Part shown: positions 18,048-27,395 of the stretch, in pieces
Numbering within the stretch: position 1 is the first letter of the stretch
Layout of the letters: every line of letters begins with the position of its first letter
From: CAVWDI01 sp963793095
GTDB lineage: Bacteria > Chloroflexota > Anaerolineae > Anaerolineales > UBA4823
Length of the DNA: 64,000 nt
NCBI GenBank assembly: GCA_963793095.1
Contig: CAWBYY010000008.1
Location: 20,118 to 84,117, forward strand
Direction of reading: 5' to 3'
Notes under the pieces: model-generated
The model's input: the letters and a program-made list of their open reading frames with translations, nothing else
Databases searched by the model: none
What the model was told of the DNA's origin: nothing
Made by a program: the position numbers and the translations under genes

Positions 18048-18356
18048 TTACCTGTTCCAGATAGCGGTATACCCGACCTCGCCCGGGCTTGCATGGTCGC
18101 CGCCGGGAGTTCCGGCCCCTTCTCTATTTGTAGCATGGGTGGGGACAAAAACATCAGGGCCTGGCACCGTATAGTCGCCACCGCCAATTTCAACAATATT
18201 TGCCGGATCAGAATTTCCGTGTTCCTCTCCTGCCTGTCCTCCGAGCACGGGGCAAACAAAGCCATCTCCTTTAACTGGAGGCCCGGCAAAGGCAGCTGTG
18301 ACAGTGAGGGCATATAAAATCCCGGTCAGGACCAGTACGTACAGTATTTTTTTCAT
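18048..18356 (-). CDS. Small secreted protein of unknown function
   Basis: 102 aa from ATG 18356, chosen because AAAGGAG sits six bases upstream; a longer frame upstream has no such support. The first 24 residues are a classical signal peptide (MKKILYVLVLTGILYALT, cleavage likely at AFA-GPP). The mature 78 residues are rich in Gly, Pro, Asp and His and contain one Cys (GFVCPVLGG), the motifs DYTVPGPDVFVP and GTPGGDHASPGEVGYTAIWNR. I do not recognise a family. It has its own terminator and is a monocistronic unit; highly expressed exported small proteins often look like this. Confidence 0.7.
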   Translation of the reverse strand: MKKILYVLVLTGILYALTVTAAFAGPPVKGDGFVCPVLGGQAGEEHGNSDPANIVEIGGGDYTVPGPDVFVPTHATNREGAGTPGGDHASPGEVGYTAIWNR

Positions 18357-18467
18357 CTTTAACTCCTTTCTATCTTGCAAATCGGACCGCCTTCCACAGA
18401 ACCAGTCTAAAACCGATTGGTTGTGGATGTCTTTAGGGAAAATTACAATTTCATTACAGCGGTTCAT

Positions 18468-18797
18468 GTGTTCGGGGAGTGTCCAGGGTCCGCCCGCCCG
18501 TCAGAACAACGGTCATTTCGAGCCGGTCGAAAAATCCCCCACAGTGGTTGTTAACTGATCTGGTAATCAGGTAAAAATGGGAAGACGGCCTGATTGATCA
18601 GCAGCCGTCAGGTCCCAGCAGTAATACTCCTCCGGGGTATCAGAAGTAAAAAATGATGGTGAGCCAGTATAAGCTGGCTCAAATTGGCTAGAATAATCTG
18701 GAGTGGAAGCCCAAAAATTTCCAGTAATTTAAAAAACTACAAATTATCCAGAATCTAAGACCAGTAAATATGCGAGCCCCCCTCATACAAACCTGGG
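18468..18797. other. Intergenic region
   Basis: 330 bases with no supportable gene. It holds a short REP-like fragment at about 18509-18535 (GGTCATTTCGAGCC...) and a hairpin at 18661-18680. Confidence 0.55.
18661..18680 (-). terminator. Candidate terminator hairpin after the YCII gene
   Basis: GAGCCAG / CTGGCTC with a 6-base loop; on the minus strand it is followed within 12 bases by a T-run. It is 117 bases past the YCII stop, so the link is tentative. Confidence 0.4.
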
Positions 18798-19088
18798 TTA
18801 TATCGACCTGATCTCGTAAACCCTGATAGCGGTGATAAAGGGGCAGGATTTTGCAATCTCTTCGGCTTCTTCGATGTCTTCAGCAGTGATCACGTTGTAG
18901 CCTGTGATTGCGTCTTTATCAAAAGCCAGTTCCCTGGTCCCGGATCTGGTGATCTCCCTTCCCGGTCCCAGACCGGTGCCGGGTTCTACCTGTCTTTCTG
19001 CGATGGATTGAAACCATTTATTCCAGGCATCCATGATCTCCTGGGTAGGCATCTCGAATCCGATATGGAATAACACAAATTTTTTCAA
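18798..19088 (-). CDS. YCII-related domain protein
   Basis: 96 aa from TTG at 19088, which has CAGGAG six bases upstream and gives the typical family start KKFVLFHIGFEMPTQEIMDAW. Other blocks are GLGPGREITRSG and GYNVITAEDIEEAEEIAKSCPFI, matching the YCII/DGPF ferredoxin-like fold. Family members are small cytosolic proteins of mostly unknown role; some dimerise with a conserved His/Asp pair. It is monocistronic and diverges from the flavodoxin gene. Confidence 0.8.
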   Translation of the reverse strand: MKKFVLFHIGFEMPTQEIMDAWNKWFQSIAERQVEPGTGLGPGREITRSGTRELAFDKDAITGYNVITAEDIEEAEEIAKSCPFITAIRVYEIRSI

Positions 19089-19395
19089 ATCAATCTCCTG
19101 TACTATTCTGATGTTTGAAATAAACCCGGTAAAAGAAGAAACGGCTTTAAAATCCCGGGCAGCCAGATTATACACTAAATCATATCTAATTCATCTAAAT
19201 ATTTTGGGCTGGATGCAACCCGATTGGGCCAGGGCTGGATGAAGATTATTCCTGGGCTGCCGTAGAACTGGAATCGGAGCGATTGAGGATAAATAATAAA
19301 GCCCTGACCGGACAAGGCAAATAGGACTGCTGCCAGGATATTATGAAGTGCTGGTAAAATCGTTCAGCAGGATATTCAACAGCGAGGGAATAAAA

Positions 19396-19905
19396 ATGAC
19401 AGGTAAAGTACTGGTGGGATATGCGACCAATTACGGCTCAACCCGGGAGGTCGCCGAGGCGGTTGCGGCTGTGCTGGAAGAGTCCGGTTATGCGGTGGAT
19501 ACCCAGCCCCTGCGGGAGGCAGCCAGACTCGAAGGCTGCCAGGCGGTGGTGATGGGAGCCGCCCTCTACATGTTCCGCTGGCACAAGGACGCAAAACGGT
19601 TCCTTTCGAAGCACAAAAAATCGCTGGTGCAAATGCCGGTGGCGGTCTTCGCCCTCGGCCCAACCCATGACCCTCACGATGAGCAGGAGTGGCGCGAATC
19701 CCAATCGCAGCTTGATAAAGAATTAGCCGGATACACCTGGTTTAAACCGGTTGATATTAAATTGTTCGGGGGCAAATTCGACCCTGAGAAGCTCAAATTT
19801 CCGCTCAACAAACTGGCGGGGAGCGAGCCGGCTACAGACATCCGCGACTGGGAGGCGATCCGGGCATGGGCAGGCGGACTGCCGGAGCTTTTTGGTTTAT
19901 CATAA
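19396..19905 (+). CDS. Flavodoxin-domain protein (HemG/protoporphyrinogen-dehydrogenase-like)
   Basis: 169 aa from the ATG at 19396. The FMN phosphate loop is VGYATNYGSTREVAEAV at residues 6-22; further family blocks are VMGAALYMFRWHKDAKRFL and VAVFALGPTHDP. The size and the ATNYGST loop fit the flavodoxin branch that includes menaquinone-dependent protoporphyrinogen IX dehydrogenase HemG, but many members have other roles. It is a single-gene unit followed by a long repeat-filled gap. Confidence 0.8.
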   Translation: MTGKVLVGYATNYGSTREVAEAVAAVLEESGYAVDTQPLREAARLEGCQAVVMGAALYMFRWHKDAKRFLSKHKKSLVQMPVAVFALGPTHDPHDEQEWRESQSQLDKELAGYTWFKPVDIKLFGGKFDPEKLKFPLNKLAGSEPATDIRDWEAIRAWAGGLPELFGLS

Positions 19906-20413
19906 TATAATTTTGCAGCACACCGGCTTGCTTTATGGGTGGACCGACTGGCCGGTCGAAAGCCACCCCAGGTTTGTTGCACCACTCCGACCGGGACATC
20001 TCCGGCACAATCATAAAAGTTATTAAATAATTCCCGGGTGCAACTTACCCGTGTCCACTTTTTCTGTACCATACGACCTGTGTAGTGCGATGCACCTGCG
20101 AGGTGCGTTGCACTAGATTCCTCAAACTTTAGGTGCAACGCACTTATTAAGTGCATCGCACCACCTGTACGATAGTACGTTGCACTTGATTCCTCAAACT
20201 TAAGGCGCAACGCATTTTAGATCCTTCGTTCCTCCCCCGAAGCGATGCTGCACGATCCCACAGGGATGCTTCGCGATCAGGATAAACTCAGGACAGGCTG
20301 CATCACACCACGGTTATCCCGGGGCTGACGCTGGGAATTATTGCCGCTTGTTTAAAGGGTTGGCAAACTTTATAATAGGTTTCTCGTCCATAAAATTCGC
20401 GAAAGGACCATAA
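19906..20413. other. Repeat-rich intergenic region
   Basis: 508 bases without a supportable gene. It contains the nested inverted repeats at 20085-20214 and a repeat-like stretch at about 20230-20300 (AAGCGATGC and CTTCGCGATC elements). The last 40 bases carry the ribosome site AAAGGA of the next gene. Confidence 0.65.
20085..20214. repeat. Nested inverted repeat, one full and one partial unit
   Basis: Full unit 20085-20161: arms GTGCGATGCAC and GTGCGTTGCAC on the left are mirrored by GTGCAACGCAC and GTGCATCGCAC on the right around a 19-base centre TAGATTCCTCAAACTTTAG. All four arms are 11 bases and both pairs are perfect reverse complements. A half unit with the same 19-base centre (two or three changes) follows at 20175-20214 (GTACGTTGCAC ... 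GCGCAACGCA). The DNA could form a long hairpin or cruciform. Confidence 0.85.
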
Positions 20414-23074
20414 ATGAATACAATTATTAAGTTTCTTCGAAAGTTTGTCCGTTTCCTCGTTGTCTGGTTTGTGGACACCGTGGCGCTGCTGATAACAGCC
20501 CGGATAATGCCCGGAATCAGCTTCCAGACAGATGGTGAAGTCTCAGTATACGTGGTGGCGACCGCGGCCGCGTTACTGCTAGGGATTGTTAACCTGCTGG
20601 TGCGCCCATTACTCCTGCTGATCGCGATGCCCCTGGGATGGATGGTGGTATTTGGGTTGGGCTTTTTTATCAACGCGATCACGTTAAAGATCACCTCCGG
20701 ACTGATGGCAGGTTTTACGGTGGACACCTGGCTGGAAGCTTTTATCGGGGGCCTGCTGCTGTCCTTTGTAAATATGGTCCTGATCGAGCTGCTGAATATC
20801 GATAATGACGAGTCCTTTTATGCAAATCTGGCCCTGCGCCAGGCTTCAAAAGAAGCGGTTGTTGAAAAAGGGGAGACCCGGCGCGGGCTGGTTATGCTGG
20901 AAATCGACGGTTTGAGCTACCACCATATCAAGAAGGCGGTTGAAGACGGCTATATGCCGACCATAAAGCGTTTAATCGACGAGGACGGATACCGGATTTC
21001 GCGGGTGGACTGCGGGCTCCCCTCCTCCACGCCTGCCTGCCAGGCCGGGATCCTGCAGGGCAATAACGACAATATGCCCGCCTTCCGCTGGCTGGACAAG
21101 GAAAACAACCGCATGATGGCGGGCGGTCTCCAGATGGCAGAACTGGAACCGGTCCTGTCGAACGGAAAAGGTCTGCTGGAGGGCGGCACCTCCATCTCGA
21201 ACATGTTCAGCGGGGATGCAGATAAGGCGATGCTGACTATGACAAAAATGAAAGCCGGCACAGAAGAGGAAAAGAAGAAGCGCGCCCGGGATATGTACCT
21301 GTTGATGAGGAACCCGTATTTCTTCATGCGGGTGCTGGTGTTGTTCTTTGCGGATGTGTTCCGGGAGTTGTGGCAGTACTGGCAGCAGTCCCGCAAGGAT
21401 GTGCAGCCGCGCCTGAACCGCCTGCATAAAGGTTATCCGGTTCTGCGGGCGGCGACCAATGTTTTCCTGAGGGATGTCAGCGCCTATCTTACGATCCTGG
21501 AGATCGTGCGCGGGGTGCCCGCCATCTATACCCTTTTTGCCGGTTATGATGAAGTCGCCCACCATTCCGGCCCGTGGACGAAGGATGCCATGGGGGTTTT
21601 GAATCACTTCGACCGGACAATATCCAAAATCCTGGTGGTAGTTGAAAGATTTGCGCCCCGGCCATACGAGTTTATCCTGCTCTCCGACCACGGGCAGTCG
21701 TTTGGAGCCACATTCGAGCAGCGTTATGGAGTGTCGATCACCGAATTTGTTGGAAGCCTGCTTCCTGAAGGCACCCAGACTGCGGAAACCGGCGGGGGCG
21801 ATGACGGCACGATCGGGGTGGCGGCAATGATGAACGAAATGGAAAATATGCAGGATGAAGACGTGAGCGGCAGGCTGGGTTCGGCGGTGGTAAAAGGTAC
21901 CCAGAGCGCCCTCAGGAGCAACCTGGAGCAGCAGACGGGTGAGCAGGAGGTCCAGCCCGCAAACATGATTCTCTGTTACAGCGGCAACCTGGCCCAGGTG
22001 TATTTTGACCTGCAGCCGCGTAAACTCAGCCTGACCGAACTCAACGAAGCTTTCCCGGGAATGGTCGATGCGGTGATGGCGCACGAAGGAGTGGGCATTG
22101 TGGTTGCTTATGAAGATAGCGGCGAGCCGGTCGCCTTTGGCAAGAACGGCGCCCGCAACCTGCACACCGGCGATATCGTCGGTGAAGACCCCCTGGAGCA
22201 GTACGGCGACCCGGAACTGCGGGCGTGGCAGCTGCGCCGGGTGGTCGATTTCCCCCATTCCGGGGACCTGACCCTCAACAGCCCGCTCTACCCGGACGGA
22301 ACGGTTGCAGCCTACGAGGAGTTAATTGGCAGCCATGGGGGATTGGGCGGAGAGCAAACGGATGCCTTTATTTTCCATCCCGGGGATATGGAAGTGCCGG
22401 AAACGCGCAATTCAAACGAGGTCATGGCGATCCTCAAGGCGCGGGTCGGCCTGCCGGGATCAGCCCCCAAGCCGGAAGTTGAAGAGCAGCCGCAGAAAGA
22501 CCAGTGGACCCTGCCTGTTCTGTCGGCCGGCCTGGGAAGAGTGAGCAAGTGGCTGAACTATGCCTGGCAGGCAGTTACGCTGAACCGGGATGCCTACCGT
22601 GAAATTGGAAAGGATATCTACATGACAGGCCCGGCGCTGCTGATTGCTGTGATTGCCCAGGCTGTTCAATCCTACTTCAATGAGGGCGGGTTTGACGCGG
22701 TTGATTTGCTGCTCAGAATAGTAACATGGTTGATCGCAGCCCTGGTGCTTTTCATGTCTGCCCATGTGCTGAGGGGCAGGCAGGATTTCACAACAACCAT
22801 GCGTGTGGCTGGTTTCGCCCAGAGCGCCCACATCCTTGAACTGCTTAGATTTATCCCAGTGGTTGGCGACCTGGCCCGTTTGATCGCAGTGGTGCTGGCT
22901 GTTATCGGGACCTGGGTAGGAACCGCCGCCGCCCAAGAGCTTAAAGGCTGGCGCACAATCCTGCTGCCGGTCCTGTTTATAATCGTCGTCATTATTGGCA
23001 GTGTCTTTATGGAATCCGTGATTGAAGGCGCAGCTTTAACGATTGAAGGACTCCTGGCTGAGTTTGGGCTCTGA
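20414..23074 (+). CDS. Fusion of holin-4-like membrane domain, NPP/alkaline-phosphatase domain and Yip1-like membrane domain
   Basis: 886 aa. Residues 1-130 form four helices of the phage-holin family 4 type (NLLVRPLLLLIAMPLGW, FFINAITLKITSGL). About 155-660 is a type I phosphodiesterase/alkaline phosphatase-like domain with a full set of metal residues: MLEIDG (Asp ~164), nucleophile Thr in SSTPACQ (~206), YDEVAHH (Asp ~378, His ~382), LLSDHGQSF (~424-425) and ISHGG-type SHGGLGG (~640). The last 140 residues are a Yip1-like block of four helices. It should be an active membrane-bound phosphodiesterase facing either side. AAAGGA precedes the ATG. Substrate unknown; no operon partner. Confidence 0.85.
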   Translation: MNTIIKFLRKFVRFLVVWFVDTVALLITARIMPGISFQTDGEVSVYVVATAAALLLGIVNLLVRPLLLLIAMPLGWMVVFGLGFFINAITLKITSGLMAGFTVDTWLEAFIGGLLLSFVNMVLIELLNIDNDESFYANLALRQASKEAVVEKGETRRGLVMLEIDGLSYHHIKKAVEDGYMPTIKRLIDEDGYRISRVDCGLPSSTPACQAGILQGNNDNMPAFRWLDKENNRMMAGGLQMAELEPVLSNGKGLLEGGTSISNMFSGDADKAMLTMTKMKAGTEEEKKKRARDMYLLMRNPYFFMRVLVLFFADVFRELWQYWQQSRKDVQPRLNRLHKGYPVLRAATNVFLRDVSAYLTILEIVRGVPAIYTLFAGYDEVAHHSGPWTKDAMGVLNHFDRTISKILVVVERFAPRPYEFILLSDHGQSFGATFEQRYGVSITEFVGSLLPEGTQTAETGGGDDGTIGVAAMMNEMENMQDEDVSGRLGSAVVKGTQSALRSNLEQQTGEQEVQPANMILCYSGNLAQVYFDLQPRKLSLTELNEAFPGMVDAVMAHEGVGIVVAYEDSGEPVAFGKNGARNLHTGDIVGEDPLEQYGDPELRAWQLRRVVDFPHSGDLTLNSPLYPDGTVAAYEELIGSHGGLGGEQTDAFIFHPGDMEVPETRNSNEVMAILKARVGLPGSAPKPEVEEQPQKDQWTLPVLSAGLGRVSKWLNYAWQAVTLNRDAYREIGKDIYMTGPALLIAVIAQAVQSYFNEGGFDAVDLLLRIVTWLIAALVLFMSAHVLRGRQDFTTTMRVAGFAQSAHILELLRFIPVVGDLARLIAVVLAVIGTWVGTAAAQELKGWRTILLPVLFIIVVIIGSVFMESVIEGAALTIEGLLAEFGL

Positions 23075-23427
23075 TCCGGTTATATCACCGGCCAGACTTT
23101 TATTATTTACGGCGGGCGGTTAGCCGGCCAGAAGCCCTGGAAAGTGCTGTCTGGCGATACGGTAATTTAAGCAGAGCGGAATGAATTTTCATGAATGGAA
23201 AATCGGACCTGCTTTAAAGCCGGGCACATGCAGGATTATCCAGTTGTTATTGTGTTCGCTCCCAAGGCGGGGGCTTTAAGTTAACCCCAATCCAACCCTT
23301 TAATTAAAAAGATCATCCTGAGCTTGAATAAATTTCATCTCGCGGGAGGTTTTTCAAAGCTCAGGATGACTGGTTTATGTGTTTTAGCTGGCTTATTTTT
23401 GGGGACATTACCCCGGACCGGTTTGAA
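23075..23427. other. Intergenic region with hairpin repeat
   Basis: 353 bases between convergent genes. Only the inverted repeat at 23313-23369 is recognisable. Confidence 0.55.
23313..23369. repeat. REP-like inverted repeat
   Basis: Perfect 13-base arms TCATCCTGAGCTT (23313-23325) and AAGCTCAGGATGA (23357-23369) around 31 bases. The TCATCCTGAGC core is typical of dispersed palindromic repeats; a fragment of similar type (TTATTCTGAAGCC) is at 27838. Confidence 0.75.
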
Positions 23428-24129
23428 TCAGGAGTTGCTTCCCGGCTCTGGGAGGGGCTGCTGCGGTCCTCTCCAGGGACGCCGGGGCAGATCAACATCC
23501 GGGCAGATTTCCTTGAATGGTGTCCCTTCCTTTAATTGTTCTCTGAGCTCTTCCACCGAAAAGCCGCACTCGTCAGCCAGCTTTTCAAGAGCCAGTCCTT
23601 TTAACCAGGGGGGACTCAAGCGCAGGCGCGGGGCTGGACGTCTTGTAATCTCAATCCCCTGCTCTTCGGCGATTTCTTTAATGGTCATGCCGCTGTCGAG
23701 CTTTTCCTTAAGCTGTTCTTTTGTTAGGCCGAGCCTTTCCAGAAGGGCATCGAGGCGATCGCCGCGCTGTTCAACCCGTCTTTCATGACGGTTAGTGATC
23801 CTTCCCGCCTGTTCTTCAGTGATCAGCCCTTCCCCGACTGCTTGATCCAGGGCTCCCTGGAAAACCTGGGGCATCTTCTGGCGAATATCTTCATCTGACC
23901 AACCTGCATCTCGAGCGATTTTCACCAGGCGGATTTTACCGGCGACCAGCTCCTGGACTTCCTGGAGGTCGAGGCCGAACACCTGGGCGAAAAACTCCAG
24001 GACCAACTCTTTCAGCGTGCCTCTCTCTGGCTGATCCGGCTGGGGTTCCTGGGCGAAGGCCGGGCTGAAAGCCGCCATTGTGACCGCTATAACGGCTAAA
24101 ATAATCAATATTCTGGTGTTCCTGTTCAT
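23428..24129 (-). CDS. Secreted helical protein (DUF2680-like, unknown function)
   Basis: 233 aa. A signal peptide (MNRNTRILIILAVIAVTMA, cleavage likely at AFA-QEP) is followed by charged helical repeats. QAVGEGLITEEQAGRITNRHERRVEQR resembles DUF2680/YckD-type modules, and LLERLGLTKEQLKEKLDSGMTIKEIAEEQGI and LADECGFSVEELREQLKEGTPFKEIC are two copies of one motif. An acidic linker and a Pro-rich tail follow. Function is unknown; similar exported helical proteins are often envelope-stress products. It lies 114 bases after a PhoB-type two-component system on the same strand, so it is a plausible target or partner of that system. Confidence 0.7.
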   Translation of the reverse strand: MNRNTRILIILAVIAVTMAAFSPAFAQEPQPDQPERGTLKELVLEFFAQVFGLDLQEVQELVAGKIRLVKIARDAGWSDEDIRQKMPQVFQGALDQAVGEGLITEEQAGRITNRHERRVEQRGDRLDALLERLGLTKEQLKEKLDSGMTIKEIAEEQGIEITRRPAPRLRLSPPWLKGLALEKLADECGFSVEELREQLKEGTPFKEICPDVDLPRRPWRGPQQPLPEPGSNS

Positions 24130-24243
24130 TTTTGGACCTCTTTATTTTTACATAAATTTTTCCTGCATGGTCAGGATATCAGGGGATTGTGAATTAATTA
24201 TGAATAACTCTGGTTAATAATTTAAAGGATTTTCCCAATATCT

Positions 24244-25588
24244 CTACACCGGGAGCCAGAAGGTAAAAACTGCCCCATCCCCGGGCTGGCTTGCGACGCG
24301 AATATCGCCTCCATGCGCCTGTACCAGTGATTTAGCGATCGCCAGGCCCAAGCCCGAACCGCCTTCTTCTCGCTGGCGGGACCTGTCCCCCCGGTAAAAG
24401 CGGTCGAATACATGCGGCAGGTCCTCGGCCGAGATGCCCTGACCGGTGTTCGCGACGCTTATTTCAACGGACTGCTGGTGTCCAATGGCGGAAAGTGTAA
24501 TCGCCCCGCCTCCAGGGGTGTAGCGGATGGCATTGCTGATAAGGTTGTCCAGCACCTGCTTGATGCGGTCCGGGTCAAGGTGTACTTCCGGAGGGAACCG
24601 GTCGAGACGGTATATAAGGGAGATGTCCTTTTCAGATGCGGGTTCTGAAAAGGTGTCAACGCAGGAGGCCAGCAGGTTTTCGATCGAGGCAGACCGGCGT
24701 TCAAGCTGCAGTTCGCCCGTATCGGATAACGACAGCAGGCGCAGGTCTTCAACCAGGCGGTTGATGCGCCTGGCTTCCTGGTATATCACCCGGTAAACCT
24801 GGGGGGAGGGCTCCAGCATTCCTTCAGCAAGGGTCTCAGCCCGCCCGAGGATAATGCTGAGCGGGGTACGCAGCTCGTGGGCGATGTCGGCTGTCATCTG
24901 GCGGCGCAGCTGGCGCGAACGGTCCAGCTCTGCGATCATCCGGTTGAACGCGGCGGTTAACTGGCCCACTTCATCGCCGGATTCAACCGGGACCTTTGAG
25001 CTCAACTGGCCGTCTGCTACAGACTGGATTGCGGAAGTGAGCCTGGCAAGCTGGCTGGTAAGGCGGCGGGAGAGGAAAAAGCCCAGCCCGACCGAGATAG
25101 CCAGCGCGATCAGGCCACCCCATACCAGGGCGAGGTTGATCTGCCTGGAAAACCTGGCCGCGACCTGGTTGAGGGCTGCCAGCCTGGTGGTGGGGGTGAT
25201 CAGGGTGCCAACAACCTGGCCGTCAACCTCAAGCGGTATACCCTGGCGGATCAAACGGGGCGGCACTGTCCTGCCGAGCGGGATTGTCCTGCTTGGATAC
25301 AGCACCCTGCCGTTTAAATCGATAACAGCCACATTGCGGGGGGGAAGGTTGGGGGTTGATGCGAGGATCAGCTTTCCGAGGTTCACGCGGATCAATCCCC
25401 TCCCAGCCTTTGTTAGAGCGGTATAAATCAGCGAGTTCATCCAGCAGGGCGCTCTCGTTCTGGGTGTTGAGGAAATTCCTGAAACTCCTCTGGGTGATCT
25501 GGCTGGCGAAGACCGCCACCAATACAATGGCAAGCAGGCTGGCGGCTGCAAACGCGGCGGTATACTTGAAGGTTAATGAGCGGAACAT
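24244..25588 (-). CDS. Sensor histidine kinase (HAMP, HisKA, HATPase), frameshifted
   Basis: Starts MFRSLTFKYTAAFAAASLL at 25588 (first membrane helix about 9-28) and reads to a run of seven C on the minus strand (seven G at 25338-25344), then must shift frame to continue as RNVAVIDLNGRVLYPS. With six C the two parts fuse cleanly. The rest is intact: second helix LALVWGGLIALAISVGLGFF, HAMP, HisKA with the phosphorylated His in TADIAHELRTPLSI, and HATPase boxes NLISNAIRYTPGG, GQGISAEDLPHVFDRFYRGD and GSGLGLAIAKSL. It is a periplasmic-sensor PhoR-type kinase paired with the response regulator 5 bases upstream. The homopolymer break may be a sequencing error or phase variation. Confidence 0.85.
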
Positions 25589-25593
25589 GGTTT

Positions 25594-26285
25594 TCAGTCC
25601 GGCGGGGCGCCTGCCAGGCGGTATCCGACTCCGTAAACAGTTTCGATGCAGCAGGGGTTGTGCGGGTCTTCTTCGATCTTGTTTCGCAGGTTTTTGACAT
25701 GGACGTCAATTGTGCGTTCATAACCCTGGACATAGCCGCCCTGCATCTTTTCCAGCAGTTCGCCCCGTGAGAAAACCCGCCCGGGAGCGGACATCAATAC
25801 CGCCAGAAGGTCGAATTCAGAGCGGGTCAGTTCGACCGGACGGCCATCCACTTCGACCCGGCGGCTCTGGTAATCCAGGAAAAGCCCGGCAACCCTCAGG
25901 TTGCGGGTCTTTTCGGTGGGGCTTTTTGCCCTGCGCAGCAGCGCCTCAACCCTGGCAACCAGCTCCGCGGGCTGAATGGTTTCGTTATGTAATCATCGGC
26001 GCCCATCCGCAAGCCGAGAACTTTTTCTTCTTCCTCTACCTTTGCGGTGAGAAGGATAATAGGTGTATCACGCTCGCGGCGGTGCTGGCGGATAAATTCG
26101 TAACCGTCCATTTCGGGCATCATAATATCAAGGATAATCAGGTCAGGTTTTCCCTGGCGGGCGGAATAAATCGCTTCCTGTCCGTTCCGGGCGCTGATCA
26201 CCCGGTAACCCTCTTTGGTGAGCACATCACTCAGCAAAGATAAAAGCTGGATTTCATCGTCAACGAGCAGGATTGTTTTTGTCAT
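25594..26285 (-). CDS. OmpR/PhoB-type response regulator, frameshifted
   Basis: Receiver domain starts MTKTILLVDDEIQLLSLL at 26285, with phosphoacceptor Asp in LIILDIMMPEMDG and the KPF loop in DDYITKPFSP. At about 25965 one base is missing: the expected KPFSPRELVARVEALLRRAK is read as KPFSPRSWLPGL and stops at about 25896. Adding one base restores the frame into the winged-helix DNA-binding domain, whose C-terminus ends in VHVKNLRNKIEEDP and ETVYGVGYRL. The kinase gene follows 5 bases later in the same operon. A single-base error is the simplest explanation, since no residue inside the two domains has decayed. Confidence 0.85.
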
Positions 26286-26515
26286 CTTTATTTCTTGGGA
26301 GTTGATACTCCGGATGTACTATAGCAGGTGATTGTGTGGAAATTGTGAAGGAATTAAAAAGGAATTATAAATAACCCTGGCCTCTAACAGCAATTTAAAA
26401 TAGATTTGGACTCTCCCTGGGATGCTAACTTATCCAGAGGTCTTCGTCAAGTTTTTTGGTTTGAATATTCGCTGGTTGTATAATAATCAGGCGCAATCGA
26501 TGGGAAGGGATAATA

Positions 26516-27352
26516 ATGGTGGTCAATCCAGCAGATTACGAATTAAATACGAACAGAATTTTGCGGATATATTCTCTGATCGATCTAATGAGGGAACCTA
26601 TAATCTGGAACGCCATCCGGGAGTTAAAAATCCTGCTGGGCAGCCGGGGCCTTGATGCTGGATGCGGGATAGGGAGTAATACACTTTTATTGGCAGAAGC
26701 TGTCGCCACAGGTGGGCATGTAACCGGACTTGACCTGTCTTTTGAATTTATTTCAGTCGCTGAAAAAAGGGCCCAGAAAGCTGGCTGTGCTGGGAAGGTA
26801 ACCTTTCAGCAGGGAGATGTCCGGGATATTCCCTTTGAAGAAAATACTTTCGATTGGGCTTGGAGCATGGATTTAGTTGGATATGCCTCTATGGATATGC
26901 TTCCCTTACTCAGGGAATTGATCAGGGTTATTAAACCTGGCGGTAAATTAGCGGTCTTGGCGTGGTCTTCTGAAGAATTACTCCCTGGTCATCCTCGGTT
27001 GGAAGCCCGCCTGAGCGCGACAAACTCGGGGATAGCACCATTTGTCCATGGCAACGCCCCCAAAACGCATTTTCTGCGAACTTTGGGTTGGTTCAAACAA
27101 TCTGGATTGATAATGAATAAAGCCCAAACATTTATTAAGGATGTACAGGCGCCTTTGGATCAGGATACTAAGCTTGGATTGCAGGCGTTATTCGAGATGC
27201 GCTGGTCTGGAGTTGAGTCCGAGCTGTCGGAAGACGATCTGGATGAATACCAACAATTTGTAAAACCAGAATCACCGGATTTTATACTTAACGAGCCTGA
27301 CTATTATGCATTTTTCACATACACAATGTTTACTGGAGAGGTGCCTGGGTGA
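26516..27352 (+). CDS. Class I SAM-dependent methyltransferase
   Basis: 278 aa. Motif I LDAGCGIGSNTLLLAE near residue 45, acidic motif GLDLSFEFI (motif post I, Asp), motif II-like VTFQQGDVRDIPFEE and motif III IKPGGKLAVL identify a UbiE/Coq5-like class I methyltransferase. There is no N-terminal signal. The stop is followed 43 bases later by a PPOX gene on the same strand. Substrate unknown. Start is the best of several because it precedes the conserved region by 40 residues and no earlier Met has a better ribosome site. Confidence 0.82.
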   Translation: MVVNPADYELNTNRILRIYSLIDLMREPIIWNAIRELKILLGSRGLDAGCGIGSNTLLLAEAVATGGHVTGLDLSFEFISVAEKRAQKAGCAGKVTFQQGDVRDIPFEENTFDWAWSMDLVGYASMDMLPLLRELIRVIKPGGKLAVLAWSSEELLPGHPRLEARLSATNSGIAPFVHGNAPKTHFLRTLGWFKQSGLIMNKAQTFIKDVQAPLDQDTKLGLQALFEMRWSGVESELSEDDLDEYQQFVKPESPDFILNEPDYYAFFTYTMFTGEVPG

Positions 27353-27395
27353 GGGTAATAATTCCCAATTATTAGATGAACCTCAGGAGAAGAAT

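Noticed and set aside
20972..22258. 428-aa open frame on the minus strand under the phosphodiesterase fusion
   Set aside because: It is antisense to a gene with full catalytic motifs, has no family match and low-complexity His-rich composition.
25338..25344. Programmed frameshift in the kinase
   Set aside because: No stimulatory structure was seen, and the same window has many other indels, so an error is simpler.
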